A DNA stretch of 64,000 nucleotides from Ovis canadensis (taxonomy: Eukaryota > Chordata > Mammalia > Artiodactyla > Bovidae), in contig NC_091256.1 in the NCBI RefSeq assembly GCF_042477335.2, forward strand, positions 24,642,501 through 24,706,500, in the 5' to 3' direction. The translations under genes were made by a program, and so were the position numbers. Shown here one piece after another: positions 44,770 through 57,541 of the stretch. The notes under the pieces are model-generated. The model saw only the letters and a list, made by a program, of their open reading frames with translations. It was not told where the DNA came from and made no database searches. Positions within the stretch are counted from its first letter, which is position 1. Each line of letters begins with the position of its first letter.

Positions 44770-45540
44770 CTTTTCTCATTGATTCATAGAAACCAGTGTT
44801 TTTTTAAATATGTTACAAGTATTTTCTCCTCATATATTCGTTTTACTTTTAAGCATTTGCTTTAGGTAAATTTTTTAAACTATAATGTGAGTTTTTGACA
44901 TAGTGAAGTAAAACAATGTTTAATTTTTCTATTGTTTCTATGTTATGTGTGTTTCTTGGGAAAATCTTCCCACAAATTAAATGACATATTATGTGACCAC
45001 ATTATTCTTTTGTTTCTGTAATTTGCAAGTTGTATTTTATCAATACTGTTGTGTGTACAGTATGGGGTAGAAATATAGGTTTATTTACTTTAAAATAAAG
45101 TTTAGTTACCACAACACTATGTGCTAAATGCTTGTCTTTCCACAGTAATTTAATGGTGAATGTTAAATCCTAACTACTTGTTAATTGCTACTTATTAATA
45201 TGCCAGCACATCAATAATGCAGTCTTCATTTTCACTGCTAGATAGACTGTCAAATAATTTTGCTAAGTCAAACAAAATACTCTGCTCCTGATTTGTTGTT
45301 AACTGCATTGAATTAAAACTCAGGATTTTGCAATATGAAATGCTCTGTTTAGGAACACAATATTACTTATTCAATATTATTTAAGACTTTCAAGAATGTT
45401 TTATATTTTTCTAGGTCTTAAATTTGGACAATTCTAATATTTTTCAAAGTCTGTATCTATTTTAAATTCATTGTTGGTTTACACAGAAATAAATAGTTTA
45501 TACCCTTTATAGAGGTTGTTTTAGATCTCTTTTTAGATCC
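44770..45540 (-). mobile_element. Old L1 fragment (possible)
   Basis: Weak but ordered antisense L1 ORF2 resemblance, with 'gcaagttgtattttatca' and 'gtgctaaatgcttgtctttc' near 45020-45140. Low certainty. Confidence 0.35.
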
Positions 45541-45814
45541 ACTGTTATTGTTTGATGTATTAAATTGTATAAGCTGATGTTTTGATTATATAATAAGTTT
45601 CTTGTGTTTATCTTTTTTAAAAACATTTACCTTTTCCTCCTTCATTACATCCTTTTACCTCAGTATCTAATCATCTCTCTGACACTTCATTCTTGCTGAT
45701 AGAAACACAACTTATATCCATGAGATTTTTTTTTCTTCAAGCTCTATAGTGTATTCATATTTCTCTAAGCAATCTAAGTCTCCTCTTACCCAAATGATGT
45801 GCATATGAACATGT

Positions 45815-45905
45815 GTGGAAGTTTTTTTAATGAATTTATATATTCATTCTTTTGGGTGAATACCTAGGAGTGGACTTGTTGGGTCACATGTTATGTCAGT
45901 TATCA
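45815..45905 (-). mobile_element. Old L1 3' fragment
   Basis: 'cttttgggtgaatacctagg' and 'agtggacttgttgggtcaca' are the antisense L1 ORF2-end pattern seen in several other copies here. Confidence 0.55.
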
Positions 45906-46229
45906 ATTTATTGTCTCCTGACTCCAAATTCACCTTGCATTATAAAAATTTCTCTATTAAAATTGAATATCTTGAACTTTGAAAGTTCTTTTTCTTTTAT
46001 TTTCTACCTGTTGCCATGAGTCTCAGCTTTGTTTAGTAGAGATGCTGGAAAACATCATAGAGGGAAGGAGTTTTCTTTCAGAACTATATTTGACTTAAAT
46101 TAACCACTGAAAATTAAGAATTTAAGGTGTTATTCCATCTTTTACCAGTATTTCTTCTATTAAACATTAAGCAAAACCATCGATACCATCACTTAACAAA
46201 AAAATTTTGGTGTGCGGGTATCTTTTCAA

Positions 46230-46380
46230 CCTCCAAATATATTGCTTAATGCTCATAACAACCCTATGAAGTATAAGTACTATTGTTTTCCTCACTATCC
46301 AGATGAGCAAACCTGCACCTGAAATCACATATCTAGTAGAGATTGGAACAGTGGTTTGACCCAGATTACCCGGTTTTCCC
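46230..46380 (-). mobile_element. MIR SINE
   Basis: The plus strand shows the MIR reverse complement: 'ctcataacaaccctatgaag', 'cagatgagcaaacctgcacc' and 'tcacatatctagtagagatt'. Confidence 0.75.
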
Positions 46381-46454
46381 CTGCTATCTGATAGAGCAGA
46401 CTTTTGCATGGCTGGTACCTGTCTGTACCAGCATGGCCTTAGATGCTGAGCAAA

Positions 46455-46570
46455 TATTCACTTCATTCTCAAACCAATCCCACCAAGTAGGTGCTGTAAT
46501 TGTTCTATTTCTAGATATTAGATCATAAGTGATGGAACTTGGAATATAAGTGTCAATGACCTTTGCCTAC
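46455..46570 (-). mobile_element. MIR SINE, second fragment
   Basis: 'caatcccaccaagtaggtgc' and 'tgtaattgttctatttctag' align to the same part of MIR as 46255-46310, and the orientation is the same. It is either an adjacent independent insertion or a local duplication. Confidence 0.5.
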
Positions 46571-48091
46571 CTGTTCACACCTGTGTCACCGGTGTCTGGG
46601 AGAAAGCAGGTCATCAGTAAGTAATGTGGAAGGAGTAATTGAAAACAATGGTCAAAAGCTGATGGTTTCTTCCTTGTCATTTTCTCAGCATTCTGGGTGT
46701 GACAAGGGGTAGGTAAGTATTCAGAATGCTTCCCTGTATAATAATACCTCTTTTCCATTCCTCTGTTTCTCTGTAGAAAATAATGGACTCCTTCATGGCT
46801 TGTTCTGCAAGGCATTTGACCTGTTTGATGTTCATTGCTTTGGAAAGGGAATTACATTTTATTTTGCATGTATTTTAAAATTTGAGTTCAGTTTATCAAA
46901 TACCATTATTTCATGTACTGAAGGTAGGGAATCTGACTTAAGTGGTCTCAGTGTCCGCTTTATGTAGTTAAATTTCACATATGGGTGGCTTATCTGGAAA
47001 AAACAAAAGCAACACCTGTCCAGATGATAATAGAATTATTTTTCATTAAAGCAGTATAAGGGGGGAACTTTTATCCAGAGGTAACTTCTCCTGTTATTTA
47101 TTTAATAGGCCAGGACTACTTTTCCATCTTTTGATTGTTCATGTCTGAGGACCAGTCTTCTTTTCCTCTAGTATCCTCCATACCTGAAAATCACCTAATT
47201 TTTGGAAGCTGAGAATGTTCTGTTGCCTCTTTTGACAGTTGGGTAGTTGACTTGCAGAATCACTGAAATGTTTGACATTGCCGAATCACTCCTATTGCTT
47301 GGATTTAAACAGATACATTAGGTTGTTAGACTTCAGTGATATTTGTTATGTATACATTGTTTTAGTGTTTGTTCCTAATACATGTATGTACACACATATG
47401 TATAATAGGTGATGTTATTTCAAATGGATCCGAAGGAAAAGGATAGAAATCATCTTTTCAAAAGTTATGTTCATTTATTTGGAAGTGATTGGGTATAAAA
47501 TTAAACTTTTTACATCTAAGAAACCATAAAGCAGTCAGGCAATTAGGTGGTCCTTGCAGACATAACTGAATTATGAAAATGAGCACATAATTAGAGGGGA
47601 AAACCTAAAACTATTGAGAAGTTGGCTCTTATTCTTATAATTTGGGTGCTAACATCTAATCAGAAATGTTTGAGGGTGACACTCCATGTGCTTGAGAATG
47701 ACACTTCATGTAATTTCTAAGATGCAATATTTTAATTATAAAATAGAAACCAAGCAATGGATTGATTTGTTGGCAATGGAAATAAATAGCACAAACTTGA
47801 AAGAGAAATGTGAGAAATTTTATGCTGAAATGCAACAAGTATGGGAAAGCTACCCTGCCCAGAAAGAGAGAATGCTTTTGTTCTCAGAATCAGAAGTCTT
47901 AACACTATAATTTGTGTACCCTGAAAAGATGCGTACACTTTTAAAAATGGCTCCCCATTGAAGAGTAGGTGTGCCGTGTAAATTGCTAGAGACAAGAAAA
48001 GATGAACAACATTCAAAGAAGTTATAATAGGCATATTAATTATTTTGTGTTTAGAAAGTAACGTTTTATTTATTCCCAGTATTTCAACAGT
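46571..48091. other. Unassigned DNA
   Basis: No gene is supported. A 74-codon plus-strand frame at 47686-47910 is acidic and helix-prone but has no recognisable motif or context. Confidence 0.4.
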
Positions 48092-48296
48092 ATGGGAAAA
48101 GACCCTGATGCTGGGAATGATTGGAGGCAAGAGGTGAAGGGGATGACAGAAGATGAGATGGTTGGATGGCATCACCTACTCAATGGACATGAGTTTGAGT
48201 AAACTCTGGGAGTTGGTGATGGACAGGGAAGCCTGGCGTGCTGCAGTCCATGGAGTCTCAGTCAGACACAACTGAGTGACTGAACTGAACTGAATT
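48092..48296 (+). mobile_element. BovB 3' terminus
   Basis: 'gaaaagaccctgatgctggg' to 'gtgactgaactgaactga'. About 205 bp, 5'-truncated. Confidence 0.92.
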
Positions 48297-48779
48297 CCTA
48301 GTATAATGGCTTTTTTTTCTATATACACATAAAATATTAAATTTTCAAAATTTTGAGTGAAGGTTTTAGTATAGTGTAATGTTATCCAATTTTCCATTTA
48401 AAACAAATAAAATTAGTCTCCCAAATAACATTTTCACACATTGCCTGTCAGTTTAAGCCATAAACCTCTATACATTCCTCCCTTCTGAGTTTTAATCTTC
48501 TGTTCAAGTCACTTATTTAACATATTTACACTTAAATTTGTAATGTAAGGCTCATAACATTTCTTTGTAAAATCTATCCTTCACAGTCTAGATTAAGAAT
48601 GATAGCTTCTCACGTAATTAATTACCCATGCCAGAAAACTATCTTTGCTGTTATTCTCTTGTCAATCACAGGGTCACATATATTATATAATCTTTTCATT
48701 TTTCATATCTTCCATGACTTTCCTTCCACAACTAATTTAATTCAGTTTCTTGTTATAACTTGAACACTATTGGTGGTCT

Positions 48780-49160
48780 CTCACCTTTCTTGCAGTCTTG
48801 ACTTAGTAATATGTCCAAATGCAAGTTTGATCATGGGACTTTCTTTCCCAAAGAATTATTGAACCTAAATTTAGATTTCTTAACAAATCAATTCAAAATT
48901 TAATACTTGATATCTCTTCCTAGCTCCTATTACACTGGTACATAATATGTATACATTATTCCAGCATGCTAAGCTTTAAAATTCTCAGAATGTGTTATAA
49001 TTTCTCAAATCTCTGGATTATTGCACAGCAGTTCCTCTGGTACAATATCCCTTTGAGTTTCCTTTAGTAATTAAACTCTGTTCCTGTGGATTTCACTTAA
49101 TGTTGCATTAATCCTCAAACGTTTTTCCTGTCTACCTATTTTGTAAGGTTTGATGTCTGT
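48780..49160 (+). mobile_element. LINE L2 fragment (possible)
   Basis: 'gcaagtttgatcatgggact', 'ccagcatgctaagctttaaa' and 'gcagttcctctggtacaata' appear in the order of the L2 3' half. It is highly diverged. Confidence 0.4.
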
Positions 49161-50545
49161 TTTAAAGAGCTAATATCACATAGTGATAGATCTATTGAAG
49201 TGTTTATGAAAGCGTATTTATTTCAATTTTCTGTTAAAATGTTTTCCCCCATTTGATCATCTTCAAGAATATCCAGTTTTAAAAGACTTTTAAATCCTGG
49301 CATTTAACAAAATATATTTCACATAGTGTCACATTTAGAAAATATTCTTTTGATGAATAATCTGAAAAGGCTTGCAGACATAATAGCATAATACAGCATA
49401 TCAAATGTATAGTCATATTTTCATCTCATGCACCAAAATAACAAGGTTTGTTTAATGTGTCCTAATACATGCCCTCTACTATATTTAGTCACTATTAAAC
49501 AGTTAGACTTTAAAATAATCCTCCATAGACAAGATAAATAGGACACTGCAAGACTCCTGTAGGGCACTAAGGTGCCATAAAATAGATTAAATGAGAGACA
49601 AACTTTCAAAGAATGTAGAAGGTGAAGGACAGTACCAAGTTTTGTAAAGGAAAAATTTTCTAGTTTATTCCTCACAATATGTTCCCTGGAGACAACGAAA
49701 ATCTGAAGCCTGTTCTATGTATTGGGGAGAAAGAAATCGAAACTATAGGTTTAGAGGAATATAGATGTAAACAAATAAATTAGTGATGTTTAGTTTAAAA
49801 CACAGTTTTCATCCTTTTTTGTTGGGTTTTTGATTCCACCACTATGATATTAAAAGTGGTCATTCACAACTTTTCAGCAACTCGCCTCCAATCACATAGC
49901 TCATGAGTCTAAGAACAACAACAACAACAACAAACCCATTGTGTGGTATAGATTAAAAATAAGTGTAATAAATAAATCAGTGAATGTTAAAACCAGAAGA
50001 GCAAATAATTTTTCAGTATTTTGTTTCTCAACTCACTGATCTTTTTTACATGCTCCATGTACTGAGGTAATAAAAAATAATTTTAGGCCAACCATATAAA
50101 ACTCAATAGAGACAGATGTAGTAATGTTAAAATATTTTTATATTCTTAAGGTTATATGTAGCTGTAAAGACAAAAAAATTTAACTGAGAGATAAGCAGGT
50201 AGAAGTTTCTTTCTCACTTACACAAGCTCAGAGGCCAAGTAACCTCTTCTGTGTGTTGGCACCTTGACACCCAGGGACACAGGGTCCTTCTCCTCTGTTC
50301 TTCCACTTAGCCAGACTTCATGTGTGCCTTCATCAGGTAGCATTGAGGACTGGAAATTGGAAGATTTTCGTGTTGCGGTTGCTGTGATTTTGGTGTTTAG
50401 TTTTTTATAAGTTTGTTTGGCCACATGCAACATTAAAAATCAGGGACTATGCTTTTATGAAGATGGAAATAATGGGTATTGAGAGATAAATGGAATTTAA
50501 ATTCTCTTAAAGCAAGCATCTACTTTTTTGCAGCATTAAATTCTT
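49161..50545. other. Unassigned AT-rich DNA
   Basis: An (AAC)n run lies at 49914-49932. The part at 50200-50400 is GC-richer and may be an ancient repeat, but I cannot name it. Confidence 0.35.
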
Positions 50546-50718
50546 TGTAGCCAAAGATAGAGAAGCTCTTTACAGTCAGCAAAAACAAAACAGGGAGCTG
50601 ACTGTGGCTCAGATCATGAACTCCTTATTGCCAAATTCAGACTTAAATTGAAGAAAGTAAGGAAAACCACTAGACCATTCAGATATGACCTAAATCAACT
50701 CCCTTACAATAATGCAGT

Positions 50719-50869
50719 TAAGTTCTGTTCAGTTGCTCATCATGTCTGACTTTTAGTGACCCCATGGACTGCAGCACACCAGGCCTCCCTGTCCTACACC
50801 AACTCCCGGGGTTTACTCAAACTCATGGCCATTGAGTCGCTGATGCTCTCCATCCATCTCATGCTCTTC
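50719..50869 (-). mobile_element. BovB 3' tail nested in BovB, with 12 bp TSD
   Basis: A 151 bp antisense tail ('gttcagttgctcatcatgtc' to 'atctcatgctcttc') lies between caataatgcagt (50707-50718) and caattatacagt (50870-50881), with two mismatches in 12. Confidence 0.88.
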
Positions 50870-51856
50870 CAATTATACAGTGGAAGTGAAAAACAGATAC
50901 AAAGGATTAGATCTGATAGAGAGTGTGCCTGAAGAACTATGGATGGAGGTTCATGACATTGTACAGGAGGCAATGATCAAGACCATTCCCAAGAAAACAA
51001 AATGCTAAAAAGCAAAATGGCTGTCTGAGGAGGCCTTACAAATAGCTAAGAAAAGAAAAGAAGTGAAAGGAAAATAAGAAAAGGAAAGATATATGCATTT
51101 GAATGCAGAATTTCAAAGAAAAGCAAGGAGAGATAAGAAAGCCTTCCTCAGTCATCAGTGTAAAGAAATAGAGGAAAACAATAGAATGGGAAAGACTAGC
51201 AATCTCTTCAGGAAAATTATAGACACAAAGGGAACATTTCATGCAAAGATGGGCACAATAAAGGACAGACATGGTATTGACTTAAGAGAAGCAAAAGATA
51301 TTAAGAAGAGGTGACAAGAATACACAGAATAGCAATACAAAAAAGTTCTTCATGACCCAGATAACCACGATGGTGTGATCACTCACCTAGAGCCAGACAC
51401 ATTGAAACGTGAAGTCAAGTGGGCCATAGGAAATATAACTGCAAGCAAAGCTAGTGGAGGTGATGGAATTCCAGTTGAGCTATTTCAAATCCTGAAAGAT
51501 GATGCTGGGAAAGCACTCAATATCTCAGCAAATTTGGAAAACTCAGCAGTGGCCACAGGACTAGAAAAGGTCAGTTTTCATTCCAATCCCAAAGAAAGGC
51601 AATGCCAAAGATTTTTCACACTACCACACAATTGCATTAATCTCACATGCTAGCAAAGTAAAGCTCAAAATCCTCCAGGCCAGGCTTCAACAGTACATGG
51701 ATGAAACACAAGCTGGAATCAAGATTGCCAGGAGAAATATCAATAAGCTCATATATGCAGATGACACCACCCTTATAGCAGAAAATGAAGAGGAACTAAA
51801 GAGCCTGTTGATGAAAGTGAAAGAGGAGAGTGAAAAAGTTGGCTTAAAACTCAACA

Positions 51857-52048
51857 TATTGGATGCTTGGGGCTGGTGCACTGGAATGACCCACAGGGAG
51901 GGTATTGGGAGGAAGGTGGGAGGGGGGTTCAGGAATGGGAACATGTGTGCACCCATGGCAGATTCATGTTGATGTATGGCAAAACCAATACAATATTGTA
52001 AAGTAAAAAAAAAAAAAAAAAAAAAGATAATAATTTAAAAAAAAAAAT
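51857..52048 (+). mobile_element. L1 3' end nested in BovB, no visible TSD
   Basis: A sense L1 3'UTR ('ggatgcttggggctggtgca', 'aaaaccaatacaatattgta') ends in a two-part poly(A) tail ('taaaaa...agataataatttaaaa'). BovB is intact up to 'actcaacat' and resumes at 'tcagaaaactaagatcatgg'. No duplicated target bases are found. Confidence 0.92.
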
Positions 52049-52726
52049 TCAGAAAACTAAGATCATGGCATCTGGTCCCATCACTTCATGGCAAATAGAT
52101 GAGGAAACAATAGAAACATTAAGAGACTTTATTTTCTTGGGCTCCAAAATCAACGTAGATGTTGACTGCAGCCATGAAATTAAAAGACGCTTGCTCCTTG
52201 GAAGAAAAGCTATGAACAACCTAGACAGCATATTAAAAAAGCAAAGACATTACTTTGCCAACAAAGGTCCATCTAGTCAAAGCTATGGTTTTTCCAGTAG
52301 TCATGTATGGATGTGAGAGTTGGACTTAAAGAAAGGTGAGCACTGAAGAATTGATGTTTTTGAACTGTGGTGTTGGAGAAGACTCTTGAGAGTCCCTTGG
52401 ACTACAAGGAGATCCAGCCAGTCAATTCTAAGAGAAATATGTCCTGAATATTCATTGGCAAAACTGATGCTGAAGATGGAGCTTCAATACTTTGGCCACC
52501 TGATGCAAAGAACTGAGTCATTGGAAAAGACCCTGATACTGGGAAAGATTGAAGGCAGGAGGAGAAGGGGATGACAGAGGATGAGATGGTTGGATGGCAT
52601 CACTGACTCAATGAGCATGAGTTTGAGTAAGCTCTGGGAGTTGGTGATGAACAAGGAGGCTTGGTGTGCTGCAGTCATGGTGTCGCAAAGAGCTGGACAC
52701 GACTCAGTGACTGAACTGAACTGAAC

Positions 52727-52960
52727 TAAAAGCAAGCATGTTCTTTCCCTCTGAGTTCATACCTCCGTCACCTTCTTTTCTGTAAAATGATCATTTGTTT
52801 GGCTCTAGGTGAAGATATGTGGCTTAGTAACTTTATAAGGGTGAGAATGTTTTTGATTACTATGCATCTTTGCAGAATTTTGCTGCAAACTGGTGGTTCT
52901 AGATGGTCTCCTGAAATTGTAGTTACCAAGATGCAAGGAATATCTTTTGGTTACTCTGTT
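52727..52960. other. Unassigned DNA between two BovB copies
   Basis: Nothing is recognised. Confidence 0.4.
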
Positions 52961-52962
52961 CA

Positions 52963-53445
52963 GTTTCAGTTCAGTTCAGTCACTCACTCATTTCTGACTC
53001 TGCAAAGCTTTGGACTGCAGCACACCAGGCTTCCCTGTCCATCACCAACACCTAGAGCTTACTCAAACTCATATGCATTGAGTCGGTGATGCCATCCAAC
53101 CATCTTATCCTCTGTCATCCCCTTCTCTTCCTGCCTTCAATCTTTCCCAGCATCAGAGTCTTCTCCAATGAGTCAGTTCTTCACATTTGGTGGCCAGAGT
53201 ATCAGAGTTTCAGCTTCAGCATCAGTCCTTCCAATGAATATTTAGGAATGATTTCCTTTAGGCTGACTGGTTTGAATCTTCTTGCTGTTCAAGGAACTCT
53301 CGAGATTCTTCTCCAACACCACAGTTCAAAAGCATCAATTTTTTGGTGCCCAGTTTACTTAATACTCCAACTCTCCCATGCCTACATGACTACTGAAAAA
53401 ACCATAGCTTTGACTAGATAGACCTTTGTTGGCAAAGTAAGCTGC
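52963..53445 (-). mobile_element. BovB 3' end
   Basis: 'cagttcagttcagtcactca' to 'ctttgttggcaaagtaa'. About 480 bp, 5'-truncated, in inverted orientation to the BovB ending 240 bp to its left. Confidence 0.92.
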
Positions 53446-54186
53446 TAAGTTGTGACTGGTCTAATATAGACATAGTTTCTCCAGATTTGACTGTAGCTTG
53501 GGCTGTGATTTCAACCAAGTTTGAGGTTGTGTCAGTCATACTTCTTCAACCCATCAATCTAGGAGAGTATCTTTCCCTGGCTGGAACCATATTATGAAAA
53601 ATAAACAAATTAATGTCCTCTATCACATTCCAAGTTTATACTTGTTGATATATTAATAAGGTGAAAGATTTTGATGGAGATAACAAATTTCATCTCACTA
53701 TGGAATATCAGATACTTTATTGTAGTCAGTATATACTTTCTCTTAAACCTACAAACCCAGGGGTTAAAAAAAATACATGTTTTTAAAAGGAGACTACAAT
53801 GTACTAATTTAATATTTATGAAGTTTATACCTGATGAATATTAATGGAATAACTATAAATACAAGGACTAATTAAAATGTCATCTTTTGTATATCAAATG
53901 GACTATTTTTTTACACTTTATCAATTGTCTTCAAATTGCATTCTAATATCAAGCTATTTTTAATTATTCATTGGGAATTATGCAAAGTTATCTAATAAGC
54001 AGATTCTCAGGAAAGAAAGATAGCCATATATACAAATTTTTATTCAAACTTTTATCTTTTTCTCTAAAGTGGTCTTTTCAAAATGTCACATTCTTAAACT
54101 GTATTTTTAACAACTGTGCATATGTTAAATTATTAAAGAAATATAAAGCATAAAATGTTAACATATTAGGAGGTTAGTAGAAGTCC
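53446..54186. other. Unassigned AT-rich DNA
   Basis: Nothing is recognised. Confidence 0.4.
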
Positions 54187-54405
54187 ATGCATGTATGCTA
54201 AGTCACTTCAGTCATGTCTGACTCTTTGCGACCCAGTGAGTGGTAGTATGCCAGGCTTCTCTCTCCAAGGGATTCTCCAGGCAAGAATACTGGAGTGGGT
54301 TCCCACGCCCTCCTCCAGGGAATCTCCCCAACCCAGAGATTGAACCAGTGTCCTCTGTTAGGTCTCTTTCACTGGCAAGCGAGTACTTTACCACTAGCAC
54401 TGCCT
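54187..54405 (-). mobile_element. SINE Bov-tA
   Basis: 'aagtcacttcagtcatgtct', 'caggcaagaatactggagtg' and 'aagcgagtactttaccacta' in antisense. Full length with some changes in the tRNA-like head. Confidence 0.9.
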
Positions 54406-54946
54406 TGATCATCCAGTTCCCCATTGATAGCACTCATGCACACAGGCATTAAATATGAACTTATTGATGTTTGTGGACCCATTTACATCTGATGGGTCTA
54501 AATGAAGATTGTGAGGATATTTTAAGAATTATGCTTTTCTATCTTTTATATTTACAGAATTCACAATTTAAAATGACATAATTGTATATAGAGAAAGGTG
54601 GTATTAATAAATGTGTAAAAGGAAATTGGCATAATCAAACCATAAACGAAGATTAATTTAGGAAAGTTTCCTGGGTGCCAATATGGAAATTACAGTACAA
54701 ACTTAGAAAAACATGTTTGTGTTTTAGGATGAGCAATTTCTTTGAATCCGTTACATATGTTTATAGCTTCATAAATATTTAACCACAATATATTTTAGCA
54801 GAAGTTTTTTTACATTCTGCTTTTAACACATTCATTATTTCACATATTCTGAAGGATTATTTTGTCATACATCTTTATCTTCTTAAATATTGAATGTTTT
54901 GATTTCAGTATAACTTGATTATTAAACACAAAAATTATTTGACAAC
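54406..54946. other. Unassigned AT-rich DNA
   Basis: Nothing is recognised. Confidence 0.4.
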
Positions 54947-55155
54947 ACTCATTGACTCTGTTGTAAAGAATTCGCCTACAAAGCAGAAAACCTGGGTTTG
55001 ATCCCTGGGTTAGGAATATCCCTTGGAGAAGGCAATGGCAACTTACTCCAGTATTTTTGCCTGAGTAATACCATGGACAGAGTGCCTGGCAGTCTACAGT
55101 CCATGGGGTCACAAATGAGTCAGATACAATTGACTTAAGCAACTAAACAAAACAA
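54947..55155 (+). mobile_element. SINE Bov-tA
   Basis: 'gtaaagaattcgcctacaaa', 'tgggtttgatccctgggtta', 'actccagtatttttgcctga' and 'gacttaagcaactaaac'. Near full length. Confidence 0.9.
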
Positions 55156-55159
55156 CTAC

Positions 55160-56655
55160 TGTTAGTTTAACCTCATGTCATATATGATTTGCAGATATTT
55201 TCTCTGATTCTAAAACTTTATTTTCCATTGTGTTTAGTGTTTCTTTTCCTAGGCAGAAGCACTTTAGTTTGATGTAATCTCACTTGTTGATTTTTGCTTT
55301 TGTTGCTTGTGCTTTTGGTGTTAATCCAAAGAATTATTGCCTAGACAAATGTAGGGGACTTCTTCCCTGTGTTTTCTCCTAGGAATTTTACAGCAACAGG
55401 TCTTATGTTTAAACCTTTAATGCATTTGAGTTAATTTTTGTGAGCAATATAAGACAGGGGTCCAATGTCATTTTTATGTATGTGGTTGTCCTTTTTATCT
55501 CCACACAAGAAGAGACTAGTGTTTCCCCACTAGATGATACTGGCTCTCTTATCAAATTGGAGTTGACTTTGCATGTGTGTATTATATATGGGTTACCTAT
55601 TCTGCTTCATTGTTCTATGTGGTATTTATTTGTATGCCAGTGCCATACTGTTTCAATTACTATAGATTTGTACTATAGTTTGAAATCAGAAATGGTGATG
55701 CCTCTGGCTTTGTTCTTTCTCAGTATTGCTTTGGCTACCCAGACTCTTTTATAGTTTTATAAGAATTTTACTATATTTTTGTATTTCTGTGAAGTAATAA
55801 TCCCTTTAGAATATTGATAATGACTGCGTTAAATGGACATTTTTAATATGGACATTTTAACAATATTAATATGTAATATGGACATTTTAACAATATTACT
55901 TCTTACAATCTATGAATATGGGTTATTCCCTATGTGTTTGTATCTTCTTCAATAACTTTCATCAAAACTTGTAGTTTTAGTAATACAGATTTTTTACTCC
56001 CTCAGTTAAATTTACTCCTAAATAATTTATTGTTTGTGATGATATTGTGAATAAGTTAATTTTCTTTGCTTATTTTTAATGGATATTTTATTGTTCGTAT
56101 GTAGAAATCCAAATGATTTCTATATATCAATTATTGTATCCTACAACTTGACTGAATTATTTGATAAGTTCAAAAGTATTTGAGTGTGGCCTTTAAAAAT
56201 TTCTGCATATTAAATCACTTAGTCTGCAAATAATGACAGTTTTCCTCCTTTCTTTCTTATTAGGATGGTTTTCATTTCTTTGCCTTGCCAGATTATTCCA
56301 GCTAAGACTTCTAGTACTATGTTGAATGAAATTGATGAAAGTATATGCCCTGTATTTTTCCTAATCTTTGAGGAAAAGTTTTCAATCTTTCTTTATTGAC
56401 TATGATGTTAGTGTCAGTTTATTTCATATGACATTTATTATGTTATTCTACAAACACATTGTTGAAGGATTTTATCAAAAACGATGCTGTACTGTGTCAA
56501 ATGCTTTTCTGCATATATTGAGATTATCACATTTTATATTTCATTGTATTAAAGTTTTATTACATTAGTTATTTGTAGATATCAAAACATTTTTGCATTT
56601 TATAGATAAATTCCACTTGTTTGTAGGGTATGATCCTTTAAAAGTGTTATGGCTT
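55160..56655 (-). mobile_element. Old L1 ORF2 region, 1.5 kb
   Basis: Long antisense L1 order: 'tgcagatattttctctgatt', 'gcagaagcactttagtttga', 'tccaatgtcatttttatgta', 'atgccagtgccatactgttt', 'ctagtactatgttgaatgaa' and 'gatcctttaaaagtgttat'. It includes the region encoding the reverse transcriptase, but no frame survives. Confidence 0.85.
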
Positions 56656-56659
56656 TAGT

Positions 56660-56861
56660 TTGCTGATAAAGAGAAATACTTTTCCATACAAACAGATGCT
56701 AAGGAAGTTCATCTCCAATAGACCTCCCTGTCTGAAATGCTAAAAGAGTTTTTTAGGCTAAAATGAAAGTTGATATGTAGTAACAAGAAAATGTAAGAAA
56801 GAACACCACACACTGGGTTAAAGGTAAATATACAGATTTTTAAAAATACAGATTTAAAAAT
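56660..56861 (+). mobile_element. Old L1, sense, part 1
   Basis: 'ggaagttcatctccaataga', 'tgaaatgctaaaagagtttt' and 'aggctaaaatgaaagttgat' match an L1 region upstream of ORF2 in sense. It is interrupted by a BovB and resumes at 57068. Confidence 0.65.
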
Positions 56862-57067
56862 ACTTGAAAAGACGCTGATGCTGGGAAAGATTGAGGGCAG
56901 GAGGAAAAGGGGATGACAGAGGATGAGATGGTTGGATGGCATCACCGACTCAATGGACATGAGTTTCAAAAAGCTCTGGGGGTTGGTGATGGACCGGGAG
57001 GCCCAGCGTGCTGCGGTTCATGGGGTCGCAAAGAGTCGGACATGACTGAGTGACTGAACTGAACTGT
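56862..57067 (+). mobile_element. BovB 3' terminus
   Basis: 'ttgaaaagacgctgatgctg' to 'gagtgactgaactgaactg'. About 205 bp, near consensus, inside an old L1. Confidence 0.92.
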
Positions 57068-57541
57068 GTTAGGTTGGTTTGTTAACAAATTAACCATATT
57101 ATCAGAATTCAGAGAAAATAACATTGCGGTAACTATAGCTACTATAATTTTTAGCTTAATAGGAGGTAAACTGTGTTGTAAAAAAATAAAAATGAAAATG
57201 GGGGAGTAAAAGTGTGGAGTTTTCATATACAATCAAAGTTAAATTTCTGTCAGTATAAAATGGACTATTTTATAAATAAAATATTTTTTGTAAGCTTCTT
57301 GATAACCATAAAGTAAAAACCTAAAGTAGATTCACAAAAGAGAGAGAAGGGGAATCATGGAATACCTAAATGGAAAATCACCAATTTACAAAGGCAGGCA
57401 GAAACAGAAGAAAAAGATAGTGAAACTACAAAACAGCCATAGAGAAGATAATACGATAGCCTCAGTAAGTGTTTACATATCACTAATTGCTCTAAATGCA
57501 AACAGGATTCTATTTCAACATTCTCAGTGACACGGAAATCA
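57068..57541 (+). mobile_element. Old L1, sense, part 2
   Basis: 'ggggagtaaaagtgtggagt', 'cataaagtaaaaacctaaag', 'gtgaaactacaaaacagcca' and 'ctaattgctctaaatgcaaa' follow the L1 region leading into the ORF2 start. It stops at the BovA2 insertion. Confidence 0.7.

Larger units (their letters stand above)
50546..52726 (+). mobile_element. BovB (+) with two nested insertions and a deletion
   Basis: The copy starts in the endonuclease domain ('ccaaagatagagaagctctt', 'tggctcagatcatgaactcc'). It is interrupted by a minus-strand BovB tail at 50719-50869 and resumes at 'tacagtggaagtg'. It then runs through the linker frame (51093-51314) and the N-terminal RT frame (51375-51653, 'KASGGDGIPVELFQILKDD'). 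At 51700 it jumps to 'acaagctggaatcaagattg', losing about 0.4 kb of RT. The frame at 51697-51972 keeps 'YADDTTLI'. An L1 tail interrupts at 51857-52048, and BovB continues to 'gactgaactgaactgaac'. It is not functional. Confidence 0.92.

Noticed and set aside
47686..47910. 74-codon plus-strand frame with a charged helical look
   Set aside because: Single short frame with no motif, start context or neighbour to support it; expected by chance in this length of DNA.
49914..49932. (AAC)n run as a functional signal
   Set aside because: Short simple repeat of a kind common in AT-rich mammalian DNA.
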